A stretch of 64,000 nt of DNA from Mauremys mutica (taxonomy: Eukaryota; Chordata; Testudines; Geoemydidae): the NCBI RefSeq assembly GCF_020497125.1, contig NC_059079.1, forward strand, positions 51,719,114 through 51,783,113, read 5' to 3'. The notes under the pieces are model-generated. The model did no database searches. It was given only the letters and a program-made list of their open reading frames with translations, and was not told the DNA's origin. Positions 59,562 through 64,000 of the stretch are shown piece by piece (the first letter of the stretch is position 1; each line of letters starts with the position of its first letter). Position numbers and translations under genes: made by a program.

Positions 59562-60152
59562 ATGGTTTCAGAATGGTAGCCATGTTAGTCTGTGTCAGTA
59601 AAAACAACAAGGAGTCCTTGTGGCACCTTACAAACTAACAACTTTATTTGAGCATAAGCTTTTGTGGGATATAACACACTTCATCAGATGCATGGAGCGG
59701 AAAATACAGTAAGCAGGTATAAATATACAGCACATGAAAAGATGGGAGTTGCCTTACCAAGTGGGGGGCAGTGCTAATGATGCCAATTCAATTAGGGTGG
59801 ATGTGACCCATTCCCAACAGTTGACAAGAAGAGGTGAATATCAACAGAGGGAAAATGACTTTTTGTAGTGCTAAGAAGGCCAATTCAATCAATTTTCTCT
59901 CTGTTGATATTCACCTCTTCTTGTCAACTGTTGGGAATGGGCCACATCCATCCTAATTGAATTGGCCTTGTTAGCACTGACCCCCGCACTTGGTAAGGCA
60001 ACTCCCATCTTTTCATGTGTTATATAGTTATACCTGCTTACTGTATTTTGCGCTTCATGCATTTGATGAAGTGGGTTATATCCCTTGAAAGCTTATGCCC
60101 AAATAAATTTGTAAATGTCTAAGGTGCCACAAAAACTCCTCGTTGTTTTTCC
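59562..60152. mobile_element. Penelope-derived palindrome, about 550 bp
   Basis: The left arm (59600-59856) and right arm (59892-60150) are inverted copies of the Penelope 3' block separated by about 35 bp. The left arm holds the outer end 'gtttcagaatggtagccatgttagtctg' just before 59600. Both contain the block that runs 'gcacctta..' to 'gatgcatgg' and further sequence (paired 'gaagaggtgaatatcaacagag') not seen in the shorter palindrome at 32650. No coding frame is left. Confidence 0.85.
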
Positions 60153-62829
60153 TATCCATGGGAGTCAGGAAGCTCCACTAACGGTATCTTCTATTAATCA
60201 GTACTCAGTGTTTCCTGACTAGGCCATTATGGGGCACTAAACTTATGCAGGTGCAGAGGTCCACAAATGTGATGATGGAGTTCAGTGAAAAATTATGGCC
60301 CAAGGCCTCAATCCTGAGAAGTCATGTGCATCTCTTTAACATCATGAACATGCACAGTCCTGTTTCCTTTAAGTATTTTCAGGACCGGGGTCCAAGTACA
60401 AATGTATTTTCCTCAGTGCAAGCATCAGAAGCACAAAAAAATATGAGGCGGTTGGTTCCATCTTCCCCATATATCATGGACCACAGATATGGTGCATTTT
60501 TCTTTTAGTTATTTGAGCTTTTTTCCAACTGAGCAACTGTGCAATTCCTTATCAAGAAGCCACCATATTGTCTCTTTTTGACTTTGTATGGTAGCCCTGT
60601 TTTTCTCCTTGATAAGATCTCTCCCTGGCATATTTAAAATAGTGGCCTATTTTACTTCTCTTCAGAATAAAGCATTTTTACTAATGCCAAGGAAAATAAG
60701 TGCTCAGTATTTAGGTAATTAAACAATCATGTTTCAATCTTCTTAACAATCTGCCATAGAAAAGCATGTACCTCGTTCTTCATTTATAACTCTTTTATAT
60801 TCTCTATAAAGTGCTTCCCACTGCACTCTGTAAAGAAAACTATTTCAAGAAATATTACCTTCACACACAAATAGTGCTTGCCTGTTAAATCACTAGTGTG
60901 TTAATTTGTGGTATGGAACACTGGAACTCTTGTTTAAATTGAAAAATGTTCCTCTGCAGATGAAATAATTAACAATATGCAATCATGCCATATAGGTGAT
61001 ATAATCAATTGGCCTAGAGATGGACCTGAAATTCCTTAAAAATTTGGAACTCCCCCCACGCCTTTCACCTGGGAAAGAATTGAATTGTGAATCCAAACAT
61101 TGTATCCCAGAGTCATTCAGCTGTTCCAGCCTATGTCACGTTTAACCAGAAAGTTCATGGAATGAATGGGCCTGGAGAATGAACTATTCTTTCCCCTCCA
61201 CCCCCGGACAAATACTGGGTTCATGCATGTTACTGTGGCAGCATGGGGAAGCTTGCACTGGCTGTTTCCCATGTTGTAAATGTTGTGGACAAATGGAGAA
61301 TATTAGTCTCCACGGATATTTGTCTGGTGCTAACTATTCCTTAAATCTGAGCTCCTCAGAGTGGGAATACCAAATACCAAAAGATACATAATTACTATAA
61401 AACTTAATGAGACATGAAAACTGCACACAGGTAGTACCTGTAAGTTTACTTGTGTTCCTCTCTACAATATCTTTGCTGCAGGCTTCAGAGAACATAAAAT
61501 CTACTATCGAGGGACTCAAGTCTCTATTGCTTCTGTAGAGACTTGTTTTTCAAGCTGAAGCTAAACTAACAGATGTAAGGCTTGATTTTTCCCTTTCAAA
61601 TAGAGAAATGACTGAGTATGGTTTTAAAAGGTTATCAAATGCCTGTTTCCCCTGAACAACCTTGTAATTTTGTGTGCAGAGTGTAGATTGCATCGCATTA
61701 TTTTAGATGTTTAATACAGATGAATGAAGGGAAGAGTGGTACCAGATAACAGAAAGATGATGGAATGAGGCACATACTGATATTGGAAAAGCGGTAGAGG
61801 TGGGAGGCTGTAAAGTAGGTCAATAACATGATAAAGAACAAGGAAGGCAGAACAAGTCTGAGGTGACTAGTGTGTTCTAGATCAACAGTCTTATGCATAT
61901 GGTCAGATGGCATAATGAATGAGGAGTTGAGTCTGCTTCCGTTGACTTCAGTGGTTCAGGATCAGGCATTTAATTCTGGTAGTCAAATTGCTAGAACAGT
62001 TTATATTGGAAGACCAGATGAAAATAGAAACTTGTAGTTAACATATATCTAAGCCATTCATCTGAATGGCTTCAACACATGGTATACATTAACAAATCAA
62101 TAGTTAGGGAGATTCTAATAAGGATAGATTACATTAGGGACTAGCTAGGGTACATGTCACTAAGACAGGGAAAATAGACACTGTAGGCATTTTGCCTACT
62201 TATTATAAAAGAAATAAATTGCCCCCAGGAACTGGGATTTTCTACCTGTAAATGTGTCATTGTCACAGAATGGGAGGCTAACACAAAGATAGATTTGTAA
62301 CCCTGCCTCACAATACTATGTGTTCTATATTGCAAAACTAACTAAGTCACATGTAGTAGTAGCAAGAATCCAAGATAATTTCTGCATTGTAGTTTTTGTT
62401 CTTAGCAGTAAAAGGTTTGGTGGTGTATCTGTGTTAAGAGAAGAGAGGGACACTACACATCTCAGAAGATAAGACCCTCTCAACCATTGCTTATCAGTCT
62501 AGTCCCTGCTTCGGTAAACAGATGCAAAAAAGATGACCATGTCTAAGTCTCTTCATCCCTCGAGGTGTCCTGTCAAAGTCAGGTAGAAGGCACATTAAAG
62601 GGATGATGTTGTGATCTGTAGAGTTGCATATTTTGCACCTTTATTTATTTTATATATAAAATATATAAAAGAGCTTGAACGTTAGGAAGAATTTTAACTG
62701 CCTTATTTCCAGTCTGAATATATCTAGCTTCAACTTCCAGCCATTTGATTATACCATCTCTGCTAGATTAAGAGCCTATTATTAAATATTTATTTTCAAT
62801 GTAGGATACTTACATACTATAAGCAAGTC
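60153..62829. other. No gene seen
   Basis: 2.7 kb without a supported gene. The 87-codon frame at 60245-60508 has no domain. Confidence 0.45.
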
Positions 62830-63110
62830 ACCTCTTAACCTTCTTGTTGTTAAGCTAACTAGATTGAGGTATTTGAGTCTATCACATTAAGGCACATTTT
62901 CTAATCCTTTATTCTTTCTTGTAGCTCTTCTCTGAACCGTCTCTAATTTATCAGCATCATTCTTGAATTGTGGACACCAGAACTGGACACAGTACTTCAG
63001 CATTGGTATCATCAGTGCCAAATACAGAGGTAAAATAACCTCTCTACTTGTACTTGAGATTCCCATGTTGTGTTTGTGCACACATAATGTTCCCAGATAT
63101 GTTCACAATG
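62830..63110 (-). mobile_element. CR1 LINE fragment, short
   Basis: On the minus strand, 62887-63081 encodes a stretch like LPLYLALMIPMLKYCVQFWCPQ..., then KLETVQRRATR, which corresponds to [25 protein letters not shown] and [10 protein letters not shown] of the copy at 48997-50427. The reading frame is open for 64 residues, then lost. Confidence 0.8.
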
Positions 63111-64000
63111 TGTACAAACTCTTGTACACCAGCTACTCAATCAACTACAATTCACTTCTAGGGCATAATGTCCCCCGATCCAAATCATCCTTCCTCTTTC
63201 ATCATCCAGTCAGCCCTTGATCTCCCTACAATCCAGCTACCCAATGTCCACACTCCACATGGCAAACCTGGGCATATATTCCTGTGAACATTCCATGTTT
63301 TCCTTGACTATTACTCTCCTTCCATCAGCATAAATTACCTCCTGTCTACATCAGTCCCAAGGGCTGTGAAAACTGTTTTAATCCCAGCAGCTCCCCACTT
63401 CCCAGCTATATCACTTGTTGATCTGATAGCTGACAATGACTCTCTGGCCCAGTTAAAAAGGTTTACTAATAATTTAAAGAACAGTGTGTGATTTTTTTTT
63501 TGCTGTGTAACCATCTAACTTTTTTTATTGTAACTCTTTTAACCCAAAAGGAAGTACAATAATTCCTTACTAACAAAAAGAACCCAATCTAGTGAGACAT
63601 TTGGCATCCTCGGCTTCTGTAAGAAAACAATAGGTTTGAAGCTGTTCAACACCTCACTGGATCAGGAACTTATGTAGAAACTGATATCAGTCCTTTACAT
63701 ACCTTCATAAAGTCCTGTCCTGCAGTTAATACCTGAAATGTGAAAGAGATCCCTATATGATTGGCCCATGTATTGGGATTGTTTGGAAGATACAAAAATA
63801 ATGTATTTATTTTATTTTAATTTATTCCTCCCTCCCCTCCACCCAGGTTACCTTTTTTTTTTTTTACTACTGTTATTTTCAAAATAATAAGATGTTGCAT
63901 GGGCCAGATTCACTTTGCAGAGTGATGTGAATTACATAGCTTTGTGTCTCAGGGAGATTTACTCAAATGGAGGACAGACAGCATTACCAGCTGTGGACTA
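63111..64000. other. No gene seen; T-rich tract near 63853
   Basis: Nothing recognised up to the end of the window. Confidence 0.45.

Noticed and set aside
60063..60110. Hammerhead-like motif in the right arm of the 59600-60150 palindrome
   Set aside because: It reads TTGATGA, and its stem II is broken (GTGGG against TCCCT), so it is more decayed than the copy at 1855-1882.
1..64000. CRISPR array, bacterial operon or phage genes
   Set aside because: No regularly spaced repeats, no dense coding, and the repeat content is that of a vertebrate.

Overview
This window looks like non-coding DNA from a vertebrate nuclear genome, most likely a turtle or another non-avian reptile. The main clues are many CR1 LINE pieces with the short 3' octamer tail seen in sauropsids, a Penelope-like element, GC-rich hAT miniature elements, Harbinger miniature elements that start with GGYCTKGTCTACACTA-like ends, and MIR-type SINE cores. 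I found no host exon, rRNA or tRNA gene, and no bacterial or phage feature. The species call is inference from repeat families I recognise, not from a search.

The centrepiece lies at 53806-58634. It is a complete, apparently undamaged PIF/Harbinger DNA transposon of 4829 bp, flanked by TAA target duplications and ending in inverted repeats. It carries two convergent genes. The plus-strand gene encodes a Myb/SANT-like DNA-binding partner; two ORF segments join in frame across a GT-AG intron to give 335 codons. The minus-strand gene encodes a HARBI1-type DDE transposase of 427 or 463 codons with all three catalytic acids present (D246, D334, E370 in the longer numbering). In known Harbinger systems the Myb-like protein brings the nuclease to the nucleus and to the element ends. 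Each gene has its own poly(A) signal in the space between them. The terminal regions hold repeated TTCGAA-type motifs and a shared 14-bp motif that could be binding sites.

Layout. 1-5850: hAT-type element, Penelope-like fragment with a GIY-YIG endonuclease ORF, MIR-like piece. 5850-9120: old CR1 copies and a Tigger-like miniature element. 9120-17700: several inverted-repeat miniature elements (hAT, mariner-like, Harbinger-like) and a MIR. 17700-27300: mostly featureless AT-rich DNA with a degenerate Tigger-like element. 27300-29300: minus-strand CR1 split by a solo LTR. 32650-33520: a Penelope-derived palindrome, then a Harbinger miniature element with a hAT element nested in it. 33520-45880: mostly unremarkable, with an unclassified repeat present twice. 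45896-50656: hAT element, LTR-like block with a 114-bp tandem repeat, and the best preserved CR1 (RT reading frame of 476 codons). 53806-58634: the Harbinger element. 58640-64000: a 550-bp Penelope-derived palindrome and a short CR1 relic.

The autonomous Harbinger element may be able to act on the shorter Harbinger elements in the same window. The CR1 copies are all 5'-truncated and probably dead. Most short open frames in the window are chance frames or lie inside repeats.
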